Source: Aricia agestis (lineage: Eukaryota; Arthropoda; Insecta; Lepidoptera; Lycaenidae). From it: 64,000 bases of DNA. Position numbers and translations under genes: made by a program. The notes under the pieces are model-generated. The model was given only the letters and a program-made list of their open reading frames with translations. It did not search any database and was not told where the DNA came from. How positions within the stretch are numbered: the stretch's first letter is position 1; each line of letters starts with the position of its first letter. Positions 21,660 to 31,972 of the stretch are shown in pieces. The stretch covers positions 15,359,980 to 15,423,979 of the forward strand of contig NC_056407.1 in assembly GCF_905147365.1 (NCBI RefSeq). The letters run 5' to 3'.

Positions 21660-22436
21660 CGGACTTGCTATTATTTATTTATACATCAGAATAACACATA
21701 GGCTACAATTTTAACCGACTTTCAAAATGGGGGAGGTTTTGTGTTCGTTTTCTTATATTCAACGATTACTCCGCCGTTTGTTAACCGATTTTCAAAATTT
21801 TTCTTTTGGTACTTTTGTGAATATAATACCAAATTGGGATGATTCCCAATTTGGTATTATATTCACAAAAGTGGTGATCTGATGAAGGATCCATAAGTAA
21901 TCGAGGGAACTCCTCAAAACTTATAGGGAAAAATGTGGTGACTTCGGTTTGGTGAGAAGTATTCTAAGCATATGCTACCAACAAGTAAGATTTTGCACCG
22001 AGATATACCTGGTATACCGTGGTTCGGAAGGTGCTGAGAGAACTCCTGATTCTTTATAGATATAAGTTTGGGAGTTTCGGCGTTGTTTTAAGAACGCAAA
22101 ACATATGCTACTATGCAAATTACATTCATCATCATCATCATCATCACTTACCATATTATACCACTTCATAGTCTTTTAGATCGAGACTCAAGTTTGTCAA
22201 GCGATTATTAAAAAAAATCTATACCTACCTAATATTATAAATCTGAAGAGTATGTTTGCTTGAACGCGTCAATCTCAGGAACTACAGGTCCGATTTAAAA
22301 ACTTATCTCAGTGTTAGATAGATCATTTATCGAGTAAGACTACAGGCTATATTATATTATCACGCTAAGACTAATACGACTGAAGAAACTCAGAAAAATG
22401 TGGGAAAAACGGGGGAAATATTTTTACTAGATGTCC
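21660..22436 (+). mobile_element. Composite Helitron (H4+H3), 5' and 3' truncated
   Basis: Same order as 5076-6043: H4 body, (CAT)n at 22127-22146, the GATCGAGACTC junction, then the H3 start TCTATACCTACC at 22218. It stops at 22436, where an inverted H3 piece begins. A short inverted repeat in H4 (CCAAATTTGG-type at 21828-21860) comes from local duplication. Confidence 0.65.
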
Positions 22437-22668
22437 CGCGCGGCTTCGCCCGCATAAATTAGGAATTTTACAGAAACCGTACATTTTCCCATAAAAAATA
22501 TTTCCCCCGTTTTTCCCACATTTTCCTGAGTTTCTTCGGTCGTATTAGTCTTAGCGTGATAATATAATATAGCCTATAGTCTTACTCGATAAATGATCTA
22601 TCTAACACTGAGATAAGTTTTTAAATCGGACCTGTAGTTCCTGAGATTGACGCGTTCAAGCAAACGCT
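22437..22668 (-). mobile_element. Inverted H3 Helitron fragment
   Basis: Begins with the H3 3' end (CTAGATGTCCCGCGCGGC on the + strand) and pairs with 22218-22436 as an almost perfect inverted repeat. It lacks the 5' end. Confidence 0.7.
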
Positions 22669-23325
22669 GCAGTATCACCTGGTAATCAATAGGATATCCA
22701 ACTCCTCGCCAACTTAGAGCAGAGGTTTCGTGTTTGGGCTCATTTTAATTGCGACAACCAGTAAGAAGTAGATAGACACTAGACAGTAAATATTTACATG
22801 CTGCTGCTGCAGCATCACCTGGATTCTATAGGAACCGAGCTTCGTATGAACCCAAAGTGGAGGTTTCATGTTTGGGCTCATATTGACGGCCTCATCGAAA
22901 AGGACATTGATAGATGGTAAATACGTTGATAGGAATTATTTTGCACTATAACCAAACAACTTTAAAAAGTAATGAAATAATATTTACTGCCTTTAAGTTC
23001 AAATAATTCCTAATAATAATTGTTGTCAAGGTGTGTCGGGGGACCGCTAATGTAGATGTTTGATTTGAGATTTCACATAACATTATAGTTTAAGGATCAA
23101 TTATTCACAGCGAACCGAATGGAGATAATCAGCGACTTGGCGGTTGTTGGTTGTAGTTTACTTGGCGGTCCCCCGACACACCGTGACAATAATTATGGAC
23201 TAAAATATTCTTTTACACAAGTTAGGAATTATTTAAACTTAAAGGCAGTAAATATTAATTCATTACTTTTTAAAGTTGTTTGGCGGGTTTTTTTTTTTAA
23301 ATTTCTTAATTTAATTTTTTTAATA
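22669..23325. mobile_element. Composite repeat: M2 segment plus foldback MITE M1
   Basis: M1 (about 22950-23325) has arms containing AACAACTTTAAAAAGTAATG and an inner pair GGTGTGTCGGGGGACCGC / GCGGTCCCCCGACACACC. M2 (22669-22950) has two diverged direct repeats with TTTCGTGTTTGGGCTCAT / TTTCATGTTTGGGCTCAT. The same M2+M1 pair appears inverted at 62071-62770, and an M1 copy lies at 54599-54860. Confidence 0.7.
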
Positions 23326-23340
23326 ATCGCTTGACAAACT

Positions 23341-23749
23341 CGAGTCTCGATCTAAAAGACTATGAAGTGGTATAATATGGTAGTGATGATGATGATAAAG
23401 GTGCGGGGCGACCAGCAACAGTCGCGTAGTTTTGCCGTCGGCGCAACCGTTGGGGGGGGAACGCGGACGGGGGCGGCAGCGGCGGTGTTTGTTGACCCGT
23501 CCGATAAAGACGGGCTAAACGTGATCGCCTGTGCGCCTCGGCGTCGGGTTACGTATGCAGCGTCAGGTGACCCACAAAATGAATTATTTCTTTTCAATTC
23601 AACTTACCAGCATAATATGAAAACACCCTTAACTAGCACACCCACTCACGCTCACATATGTATATATATAAGTATATAGAATCTGCTTTGGCCATAATAA
23701 TGTATGTAATTAATTGGTTTTTGGAAAAGTATATGTTATTAGATAAGTA
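23341..23749. other. Chimeric stretch, no gene recognised
   Basis: A GC-rich block (23398-23560) stands out from AT-rich surroundings and is open in one + frame (105 codons from 23362). It has no recognisable domain, and the first part of that frame is H4 sequence, so a real gene is unlikely. Confidence 0.35.
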
Positions 23750-23937
23750 ATAAAAATTGCGAGGATGAGGAGCCTGGTGACCTGAAACACAGGCCCAGCC
23801 TAGCTTAGGCACCAGACTCGTACAATATAATATTTGGGAATAAGAATGTACTTAACTACTAAGGACAAGAATGTATCTACTGTTAAACAGCTCTATATTG
23901 TATTGTACTGAGAAATAAATATTTATCTTATCTTAAT
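23750..23937 (+). mobile_element. 3' end of a LINE
   Basis: The sequence from GATGAGGAGCCTGGTGACC through to an AATAAATATTTATCTTATCTT end looks like a lepidopteran LINE 3' terminus I have seen often. No poly(A), but a TTATC-rich tail. Confidence 0.5.
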
Positions 23938-24371
23938 TGTGATAATTTACTACGTAGGTCACTGATGATAGATTCCGACGCCTGCAATCTACCCCGAACT
24001 CCGGCCAGCTCTTCCTTCAGGAACCTGATGTCCTTCAGTAGGCTGACGACGTCGACGTGGTCCAGCGTGACGGGCGGCACCTTATGCAGCTGTTTAGCCA
24101 CAAAAGCCGGTACCTCATCCGGATCCGTCTGCTTCAGCAGGGAGATGATGTCCTGCACGCTCCTTTCGGTTCCGTCTCTTCGTCGCGACGGCATGTTCGC
24201 GCTCTGGCCGAGCGTCTCATACAGCAGCTGCTTCCCTTGGCAAATCTCCTCGCTGGTGAAGAAATACTTGCAGATCTGCATGATGCTGACCTCGTCCATG
24301 ATGTCGATGGCGAGCTGGATAAACGCCAGCAACTCGTTGGCCACGAGCGCCATGGTCACGTGCAGCGGCAA
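23928..24371 (-). CDS. Recurrent insect ORF, probably transposon-derived
   Basis: 147 residues, no stops, GC-rich. It has an N-terminal helical part (LLAFIQLAIDIMDEVSIMQI), the central PSRRRDGTERSVQDIISLLK, then KVPPVTLDHVDVVSLLKDI, and a C-terminal heptad-like stretch (LKEELAGVRGRLQASESI) suggesting a coiled coil. I recognise this as a protein type present in many insect genomes in multiple copies, usually unnamed, and I take it to be an ORF1-like product of a mobile element. It faces away from the LINE tail at 23750-23937. Function not known. Confidence 0.5.
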   Translation of the reverse strand: MPLHVTMALVANELLAFIQLAIDIMDEVSIMQICKYFFTSEEICQGKQLLYETLGQSANMPSRRRDGTERSVQDIISLLKQTDPDEVPAFVAKQLHKVPPVTLDHVDVVSLLKDIRFLKEELAGVRGRLQASESIISDLRSKLSQLR

Positions 24372-24451
24372 TGTGCCGCGCGATTCGCGAAAATATTAAT
24401 TAATATTTGCAGCGTATGTAACGTGGAGCACGACCGTTCGCTAGCTCGACA

Positions 24452-25752
24452 CATTACACAACCCATTAGTTCTCTTGACACTAACAAATTGCTAAATCAA
24501 CCACTTAAGTCATGACATAAACTCATTTATTAGATAACTAGCTGTTGCCCACGACTTCGTCCGCGTGGACTTTAGTTTATAGCGCGCGATGTCAACAAAA
24601 TTGGTGTCAAAAGCTTTTATAAAAAAAACCCCCGGTACCCCTTAAATCTAAACAAACAGCTGTGCAGTGTGCACATAATATTTCAATTTTTTTTAATAAA
24701 ACTTTATATTTTTTGCCAAATTTTTAAGCTTATTTAGCCCCCCAATCACACAACTTTACCCATAAACTATTTATCATTGATAGGTTTAAGGTTACGTCAC
24801 TGCACAGATAAAGTATTGAGTTATTTAATACCGTAGAATAGATATAACAATCGAAAATAATTGAAACTTAAAAATGTAAGATGATACCACGTCTTATAGA
24901 AAGACTTTTGAGCAAGCGTTAGCGCGATGTAGGAGACGCACGGCGCCATCTATTATAATTTTTGTAGAACTAACTTAATTTGAACAAATTTATGCATTTT
25001 CACCCCCTTACAACGCTTTTTTCCAGTAAAAAAGTAGCCTATGTCCTTTCTCAGGCTTTAGACTATCTGTATACAAAATTTCATTACAATCGGTTCGGTA
25101 GTTTTGGCTTGAAAGCGAGACAGACAGACAGACAGAGATACTTTCGCATTTATAATATTAGTATAGATTCATTGTCTGATGACTGGTGGTAGTGATGATG
25201 ATGATGATGATGATAAATGTAACTTGCATATATCATCATCATCATCATTTGTGGGTACCGCCACAGTAGCATATGCTTTCAGTTCTTAAAACAGCGCCTA
25301 AACCCCCAAACATGTATTTATAAGGAATCCGGACTTCTCTTAGTATCTTCGGAACCATAGTATACCTTTGTGCAAAATCTTGCGTTTTGGTAACATATGC
25401 CTAAAATACTTCATAATATGAAACCAAAAATACCACATTACACAACCCATTAGTTCTCTTGACACTAACAAATTGCTAAATCAACCACATAAGTCATGAC
25501 ATAAACTCATTTATTAGATAATTCATGGTCTAATTACTGGTGGTACCGATGATGATGATGATGATAAATGTAACTTGCATAGTAGCATATGCTTTCAGTT
25601 CTTAAAACAGCGCCTAAACCCCCAAACATGTATTTATAAGGAATCCGGACTTCTCTTAGTATCTTCGGAACCATAGTATACCTCTGTGCAAAATCTTGCG
25701 TTTTGGTAACATATGCCTGAAATACTTCATATGAAACCAAAAAAACTAAATG
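24452..25752. repeat. Local tandem duplication
   Basis: 24452-24537 and 25437-25521 are the same 86 bases (one visible change). Both are followed by the same inverted H4b sequence (25168-25431 and 25522-25752). Copy 1 holds a 630-base Helitron that copy 2 lacks. Confidence 0.85.
24538..25167 (-). mobile_element. Helitron H1, full length, with an empty site next door
   Basis: 630 bases, CTAGCTGTTGCCC...AGTATAGA on the + strand. The left flank TTTATTAGATAA and right flank TTCATTG match the uninterrupted TTAGATAATTCATGG at 25514. Insertion was precisely between A and T with no duplication, the Helitron hallmark. Confidence 0.9.
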
Positions 25753-25985
25753 TTTCCATTTGAATTTTGAGGAGTTCCCTCGATTACTCATGGATCCCAT
25801 CATCAGGTCACCACTTTTGTGAAAATGGGACCAAATTGGAGTGAAACCTAATGTAACAAAACAAAAATTTTGAAAATCGGTTCACAAACGGCGGAGTAAT
25901 CGTTGAACATACATAGAAAAATATCCACAGCCGCACGTATAACCTCCTCGTTTTTGGAAGTCAGTTAAAAAGCGACTTTGTTTTA
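25168..25985 (-). mobile_element. Two inverted H4b repeat copies
   Basis: 25188-25431 and 25540-25985, both on the minus strand; the second is longer and ends with the GGAAGTCAGTT tail. (ATG)n tracts mark their 3' sides. Confidence 0.65.
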
Positions 25986-25994
25986 TAATATGTA

Positions 25995-26629
25995 CTAGCT
26001 GTTGCCCGCGACTTCGTCCGCGTGGACTTCAGTTTATAGCGCGCGATGTCAACAAAATTGGTGTCAAAAGCTTTTATAAAAAACACCCTGGTACCCCTTA
26101 AATCAAAACAGCTGTGCAGTGTGCACATAATATTTCATTTTTTTAAATTAAACTTTATATATTATGCCAAATTTTAAAGCTTATTTAGCCCCCCAATTAC
26201 ACAATTTTACCCATAAACTATTTATCATTGATAGGTTTAAGGTTACGTCACCCTATGTAATATAATGTACTGTTAAATAACGTAATAAAGAAATAACAAT
26301 CGAAAAAAAATCGAAACTAAAGTTTATGATGATTAGATGATACCACCTCTTATAGAAAGATGTTGGGCAAGCGTTAGCGCGATGTAAGAGACGCACGGCG
26401 CCATCTAGTATGAATTTTTGGAACAAACTTAATTTGAACAAATTTTCGTATTTTCACCCCCTTACAACCCTTTTTTCCAGTAAAAAAGTAGCCTATGTCC
26501 TTTCTCAGGCTTTAGACTATCGGTATACAAAATTTCATTACAATCGGTTCGGTAGTTTTGGCGTGAAAGCGAGACAGACAGACAGACAGACAGACAGAGA
26601 TACTTTCGCATTTATAATATTAGTATAGA
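25995..26629 (-). mobile_element. Helitron H1, full length
   Basis: Both ends intact (CTAGCTGTTGCCCGCGAC ... AGTATAGA on the + strand), A/T flanks, (CAGA)n at 26574-26598. Confidence 0.85.
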
Positions 26630-26687
26630 TAGATTACACAGCACACACCTTAAAGTACTTATTATCACTTAGTTTTGTTACACTTTG

Positions 26688-26787
26688 TAGAGTAGACCAC
26701 GTGAGAAATAGGCAACTTATTTGCGGGAAAAGTACGGTTTCCGTGGAATTCCCAATTTACGCGGGCGAAGCCGCACGGAACGTCTAG
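26688..26787 (+). mobile_element. Helitron H3, 3' end only
   Basis: ACGCGGGCGAAGCCGCACGG then AACGTCTAG. It lies 90 bases upstream of the first Nup188-like exon. Confidence 0.7.
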
Positions 26788-26876
26788 TGAGAAATATTTA
26801 GAAAATCTTCGCTCCCTCGCCTCGTCCCCCGTCGAGTGGGAAACGTTAACCCGAGCCGGCCCGAATCATTCCCCAG

Positions 26877-26984
26877 GTGGCGAGCCGAGTTCGCGCCGGA
26901 CACTCGTGGAGGAACTTCTGGGGCGCCCCGCAGTGGACGCTCGACCTCGAGCCCAGCTTCGGGATCGTGGAGAAGGCACTGCAG
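26877..26984 (+). CDS. Nup188-like gene, internal exon A
   Basis: 36 codons, acceptor CATTCCCCAG|GTGG, donor CTGCAG|GTACTC, phase 0 at both ends. The peptide includes HSWRNFWGAPQWTLDLEPSF and GIVEKALQ. It resembles the part of Nup188, a scaffold nucleoporin of the inner ring, where human protein reads ...LPELFW... followed by a GI-x-LDS helix. GC content is far above that of the surroundings. Roughly 430 N-terminal residues should come first, but I find no exon for them in 4964-26876. They may be in repeats I misread, in an assembly gap, or the family call may be wrong. Confidence 0.6.
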
Positions 26985-27065
26985 GTACTCGTCGCGCCGG
27001 CGACTCCCCCCCCCCCCCCCCCCCCCCTAGTCGGCGACGATCGCTCAGGCCATCCTCTTGCGCAG
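26985..27065 (+). other. 81-base intron with a C22 run
   Basis: Bounded by GTACTC and CTTGCGCAG. It contains 22 consecutive C at 27006-27027. Its length is a multiple of three and it has no stop, so retention would add 27 residues including a proline run without breaking the frame. Confidence 0.5.
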
Positions 27066-27253
27066 GTGGAGTTGCTGAGCGCCGGGCCAGACCCGCTGGC
27101 GCGCCTGCTGGGTGAGCTGGCGACGGCGGGCGAGGTCGCAGCACGGCGCGGCGGCGCGAGCGAGGACGCGGCGGACGCGCTGCGCGACCTGCCCGTGGCG
27201 CGGGACCTGGCGCGCGTCACCGCAGTGCCCGAGCGCTGCCTCGCCGCCGCCTG
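27066..27253 (+). CDS. Nup188-like gene, internal exon B
   Basis: 188 bases from acceptor CTCTTGCGCAG to donor CCTG|GTGAGC, phase 0 in and phase 2 out. The peptide begins VELLSAGPDPLARLLGELA and includes ALRDLPVARDLARVTAVPE. It matches the Nup188 order after exon A (a proline-leucine-rich helix, then a helix ending near the human VYSFLDKM segment). It is alanine/arginine/GC-rich. Exon C, 28 kb downstream, starts in the complementary phase. Confidence 0.6.
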
Positions 27254-27543
27254 GTGAGCCCGAACCATAAAGTTATAGCCCGGTTAACGACTGACTCAAA
27301 AGAGGGTATAGAGTGCGTGAGCGGGAACCTAAGCGATTTCTGCTGGAATTTCTGCTGGAATTTATTCAGGGTAATTAGGGACAAAACATACTAAAAGTTC
27401 TGACGTCTAGGTGAGCCGGGGGGAGGGGAGGGTGAGGGGGGGGGGGGGGCGACAAAGGTCTAAATTTTTAGTTTTTCGTCAATAACTAAAAAACTATACG
27501 TTGTAGCAAAAAATATTCTATGATGACATTAAAGCTTATTAAA

Positions 27544-28170
27544 TCTATACTAATATTATACATGCGAAAGTATCTCTGTCTGTCTGTCTGTCTCGCTTTC
27601 ACGCCAAAACTACCGAACCGATTGTAATGAAATTTTGTATACAGATAGTCTAAAGCCTGAGAAAGGACATAGGCTACTTTTTTACTGGAAAAAAGGGTTG
27701 TAAAGGGGTGAAAATACGAAAATTTGTTCAAATTAAGTTAGTTCCAAAAATTCATACTAGATGGCGCCGTGCGTCTTTTACATCGCGCTAACGCTTGACT
27801 AAAATCTTTCTATAAGAGGTCGTATCATCCTTCATTCGAGTCTCGATTTTTTTTTCGATTGTTATTTCTTCTTAACGTTATTTAATAAGACGGTACTTAA
27901 TATTATATACATTATACAGTGACGTAACCTTAAACCTATCATTGATAAATAGTTTATGGGTAAAGTTAAGGGGGCTAAATAAGCTTTAAAATTTGGCATA
28001 ATATATAAAGTTTAATTTAAAAAAAATGAAATTATTATGTGCACACTGCACAGCTGTTTTGATTAAAGGGGTACCAGGGTTTTTTTTATAAAAGCTTTTG
28101 ACACAAATTTTGTTGACATCGCGCGCTATAAACTGAAGTCCACGCGGACGAAGTCGCGGGCAACAGCTAG
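27544..28170 (+). mobile_element. Helitron H1, full length
   Basis: TCTATACTAATATTATACA ... GCAACAGCTAG, 627 bases, flanked by A and T. It is preceded by a G-rich purine tract (27417-27451). Confidence 0.85.
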
Positions 28171-28198
28171 TCCTCTATAAATTAGATTCTATATAGTA

Positions 28199-28606
28199 CT
28201 AGATGTCCGTGTGTGTGAATGTGTGTGAATTTCATAGAAACCGTACATTTTCGAATAAAAATAGCTATAAATACTCCTTTCACGTGGTCTACTCTATATA
28301 GAAACCGTACATTTTCGAATAAAAATAGCTATAAATACTCCTTTCACGTGGTCTACTCTATATAAGTGCCAAATATTGCTATAAAAATTGCTCCAGTAGT
28401 TCGTGAGATAAACCCTTTCTAATATTTTACCCGTTTTTACCACATTTTCCTGAGTTTCTTCGGTCGTATTAGTCTTAGCGTGATAATATAATATAGCCTT
28501 ACTCGATAAATGAGATATCTAACACTGAAATAAGTTTTTAAATCGGACCTGTAGTTCCTGAGATTCGCGCATTCAAGCAAACATACTCTTCAGGTTTATA
28601 ATATTA
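28199..28606 (-). mobile_element. Helitron H3 with an internal 64-base duplication
   Basis: The + strand reads CTAGATGTCCGTGTG at the left. A ~64-base unit containing GAAACCGTACATTTTCG and CACGTGGTCTACTC is present twice in tandem (28237-28364). The 5' end is clipped by the next copy. Confidence 0.7.
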
Positions 28607-29936
28607 CTAGATGTCCCGCGCGGCTTCGCCCGCGTAAATTAGGAATTTTACGATAACCGTACATTTTAATAAACCGTACATAAAAAATAGCTTATGTCCC
28701 TACTCACTTCACATGGTCTACTCTATATCTGTGCTAAATATTGCCATACGTGGGAGAGCCATGCTTCGGCACGAACGGGCCGGCTCGACCGGAGAAATAC
28801 CACGTTCTCACAGAAAATCGGCGTGAAACAGCGCTTGCGCTGTGTTTCGCCGAGTGAATGAGTTTACCGGAGGCCCAATTCCCTTCCCTATCCTCCCCTA
28901 TTCCCTTCCCTTCCCATCCCTACCCTCCCCTTTTCCCCTTTTCCCTCTTAAAAGGCCGGCAACGCACCTGCAGCTCTTCTGATGCTGCGAGTGTCCATGG
29001 GCGACGGAAGTTGCTTTCCATCAGGTGATCCGTTTACTCGTTTGCCCCCTTCTTTCATAAAAAAAATAATTGCTCTAGTAGTTCGTAATTTCTAATATTT
29101 CCCCCGTTTTTCCCACATTTTCCTGAGTTGCTTCGGTCGTATTAGTCCTAGCGTGATAATATTATATATAGCCTATAGTCACTCGATAAATGAGCTATCT
29201 AACACTGAAATAAGTTTTTAAATCGGACCTGTAGTTCCTGAGATTAACGCGTTCAAGCAAACATACTATTCAGGTTTATAATATTAGGTAGGTTTAGATT
29301 TTTTTAATTATCGCTTGATAACCAAGTGACGATGCATGGTATAATATTATGGTAGTGATGATGATGTTGATGATGATGAATGTAATTTGCATAGTAGCAT
29401 ATGCTTTCCGTTCGTAAAACAACGCCGAAACTCCCAAACTTGTATCTATAAAGAATCAGGAGTTCTCTTAGCACCTTCCGAAACACGGTATACCAGGTAT
29501 ACCTCAGTGCAAAATCTTACTTGTTGGTAGCATATGCTTAGAATACTTCTCTCGAAACCGAAGTCACCACATGTTTCGCTATAAATTTTGAGGAGTTCCC
29601 TCGACTACTTATGGATCCTTCATCAGATCACCACTTTTGTGAATATAATACCAAATTGGGATGATACCCTATAGACCAAAAGAAAATTTTTGAAAATCGG
29701 TTAACAAACGGCGGAGTAATCGTTGAACATAAGAAAACGAACATAACACCTCCCCCATTTTGAAAGTCGGTTAAAATTGTAGCCTATGTGTTATTCTGAT
29801 GTATAAGCTATGTTATTGTAAAATTTCATTCAAATCCGTTAGTAGTTTTTGCGTGAAAGAGTAACAAACATCCATACATCCACACATCCATACATCCAAA
29901 CAAACTTTCGCCTTTATAATATTAGTAGGAAGTATA
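28607..29936 (-). mobile_element. Composite Helitron (H3+H4), minus strand, carrying a SINE
   Basis: The 3' end CTAGATGTCCCGCGCGGC is at 28607, the H3 start region at ~29298, then the H4 body to TCCTACTAATATTATAAA (reverse) at ~29936. A SINE sits inside H3 (28749-29067). A second short H4 fragment follows (29945-30065) with (ATG)n. Confidence 0.7.
28749..29067 (+). mobile_element. SINE with LINE-derived tail, copy 1
   Basis: Head GTGGGAGAGCCATGCTTCGG, a CT-rich middle (CCCTTCCC repeats), then a tail containing AAGGCCGGCAACGCACCTGC and ending TTTCATAAAAAAA. The last ~120 bases match the LINE 3' end at 9485-9610 (opposite strand). It is inserted in a Helitron. Confidence 0.75.
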
Positions 29937-30065
29937 GATTTTTTTAAATTATCGCTTGACAAACTCGAGCCTCGATCTAAAAGACTATGAAAAAGCTCAT
30001 AATCATGGGACGATGCATGGTATAATATTATGGTAGTGATGATGATGATGATGATGAATGTAATT

Positions 30066-30273
30066 ATTAAAAGCTTTTATTTAACTTGCTCTGTATGTAT
30101 GTAAGTATGTATGTTCGGGTGAAATTTTGGAACTTAATTTTGAAGTAAGTAGATATATTTAACCGATCGAGCTGAAATTTTGCATGCACGTTTAGTTTGG
30201 ATGACAATGCATGATATTGTATGTGACATCACTCTAAATCCAATATGACCGACCATCCAAGATGGCGAAATAA
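30066..30273. repeat. Left part of a ~120-base tandem repeat element
   Basis: Contains CATCCAAGATGGCGAAA next to a TA. It resembles the ends of the units at 31213-31640, so the array was split by the Tc1-like insertion. Confidence 0.5.
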
Positions 30274-31211
30274 ACTTGCGTGCAAAAAAATCGACCCACC
30301 TCTCTCCTTATGATTCAAACGGTAATAACTCAAGAAATATAATTAGTATTAAATAAATGTTGGAATCGTTTTAAAGGTAGTACAATAAGGATTTAATTAT
30401 TGCTATAGTTATTGTAATTGTAAATTGTTTACTAATTCTACAGCCTTAAAACAAAAACCGGTCAGTTTGGCATAACATTTCAGTAGGCGATTAATGACAT
30501 CTTTCTTGAAGAAAACTTTCTTGAAGAAATTTTGGACCGTTAGCTAGTTTTTGTGAAGTCAAATAGCTGCCTGCAAGTCTTCGTCGTACAGTCTACTCAA
30601 TTACTGTAACTCATCCGACTTCTCTTGGCCGTCGTTGCACTTGAACTGAAATGAGATGTCGATTCCGCAAGAACGTTGACACCTCAAAACGGTCATCACG
30701 TTCAAATGTAGCCCAATGTCTTCCTGAACATGGTCGCATGGTAAAGTTTAGAGTCTCTAGAATACTTCGATATACTCTTGTAACCGAAGTTCGACTTAAA
30801 TTAAGACTTCTAGCCACAACTCGTTGTCTAAATTCAGCTCTTAGCAAAGCCCTTGCTTGAGAGGCTTTATTTGGAGTAATATCCATTTCGCCACAAAGAA
30901 ATTACGTTTAAAATGAAGTTAAATGAACAATAAATCAATAAAACAAACAAAAACAATAAGATTTGACCGATTTTTCATACAGAACAAAACCGTTCAATTA
31001 ACGATTAAAAAACAGTGATGGGGGTGCTTAGTGATTTGTGTCGTTTGTAGTCAAGCATGTTGGAAATGAAAATGTAGAGTAAACGTACACATTCCCTATC
31101 ATATTAACTCGCATTATTAATAAATAGAAATAATAAATAACTATAACTTTTTAAGATATAGCGACTTGAATAAAAATGCGCGGGGTGGGTACATTTTTTT
31201 GCACGCAAGTG
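30274..31211 (-). mobile_element. Tc1/mariner-like transposon, internally deleted
   Basis: Inverted ends: ACTTGCGTGCAAAAAAAT at the left and ATTTTTTTGCACGCAAGTG at the right, flanked by TA. 938 bases, shorter than an intact Tc1-type element of ~1.6 kb. It encodes only the DNA-binding part of a transposase. Confidence 0.75.
30611..30886 (-). pseudogene. Tc1-like transposase N-terminal fragment
   Basis: 91 residues starting MDITPNKASQARALLRAEFR, followed by a helix-turn-helix-like segment (RQRVVARSLNLSRTSVTRVY). Such domains bind the element ends. The catalytic DDE/D part is missing. Confidence 0.65.
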
Positions 31212-31212
31212 T

Positions 31213-31640
31213 AGTTATTTTCGATGCAGTTCCACAATATGGATATTAAATGAAAGGGCTTTTTGAGAGTTTCTCGAAATCGACTGATGTGTCATACTAC
31301 ATCCAATATAGCGGCTCATCCTAGATAGAGGTTTAGTTATTTTTAATGCAGTTCTGCAATATGGGTATCAAATGAAAGGGCTCATTGAGAGTAACTCTGA
31401 AACGAATGTAATTTCATTCTACATCCAATATGGCGTCTCATTCAAGATAGGGGAATAATATAGTTATTATTAATGCACTTTTGCAATATAGGTATCAAAT
31501 GAAAGGGCTCATTGAGAGTAACTCGGAAACGAATGTAATGTCATTCTACATCCAATATGGCGGCTCATCCAAGATAGGGGAATATAGTTATTTTTAAAGC
31601 ACTTCTGCAATATGGGTATGAAACAAAAAATCTCATTCAG
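31213..31640. repeat. Tandem repeat, ~120-base unit, about 3.5 copies
   Basis: Units begin TAGTTATTTTTAATGCAGTT, include ATCAAATGAAAGGGCTCATT and ACATCCAATATGGCGGCTCA, and end GATAGGGG. The last two full units are the most alike. Confidence 0.85.
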
Positions 31641-31654
31641 AGTAAATTGAAAAG

Positions 31655-31762
31655 TCATGTCGTGTCCTGTCGTGACGTGTCGTGTCGTATCGTGTATCGT
31701 AACATGACATGACGTGACATGACGTGTCGTGTCGTGTCGTGTCGTGTCGTGTTGTGTCAAAA
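31655..31762. repeat. Pentanucleotide-like repeat (GTGTC)n with imperfect half
   Basis: Pure GTGTC units at 31722-31750, with degenerate GACGTGACATGAC units to the left. The DHDTTRHDTTRH-type frame on the minus strand is only this repeat. Confidence 0.85.
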
Positions 31763-31972
31763 CCAGCCGGGCATTAGAAAATGCCTGGTAGAATCCGGTC
31801 ATTTTTGTTAAGTGATATTTAATTTTTTAGTCGTAAAATTAAGTAAGTACGATTTCTTAAAGACTTAAATAAAGTTAACCAGATTTTAACAAATTCTTGA
31901 AACAAACTACAATCAAGCAGACTTAAGAAATCTAGTCAGAGATTTAACTAAAAACAAGAAATAAATTATAAG

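Noticed and set aside
23362..23679. 105-codon + frame as a gene
   Set aside because: It begins in H4 repeat sequence and has no splice or homology support; kept only as a GC-rich oddity.
24057..24515. 152-codon and 144-codon + frames opposite the 147-codon ORF
   Set aside because: The minus-strand protein has a recognisable pattern and coiled coil; the + frames do not.
26846..27268. 140- and 92-codon minus-strand frames over exons A and B
   Set aside because: They are shadows of the + strand exons in GC-rich DNA. Splice sites and phase support only the + strand.
31213..31640. CRISPR-like array
   Set aside because: Units are contiguous ~120-base tandem repeats without short spacers, in an animal genome.
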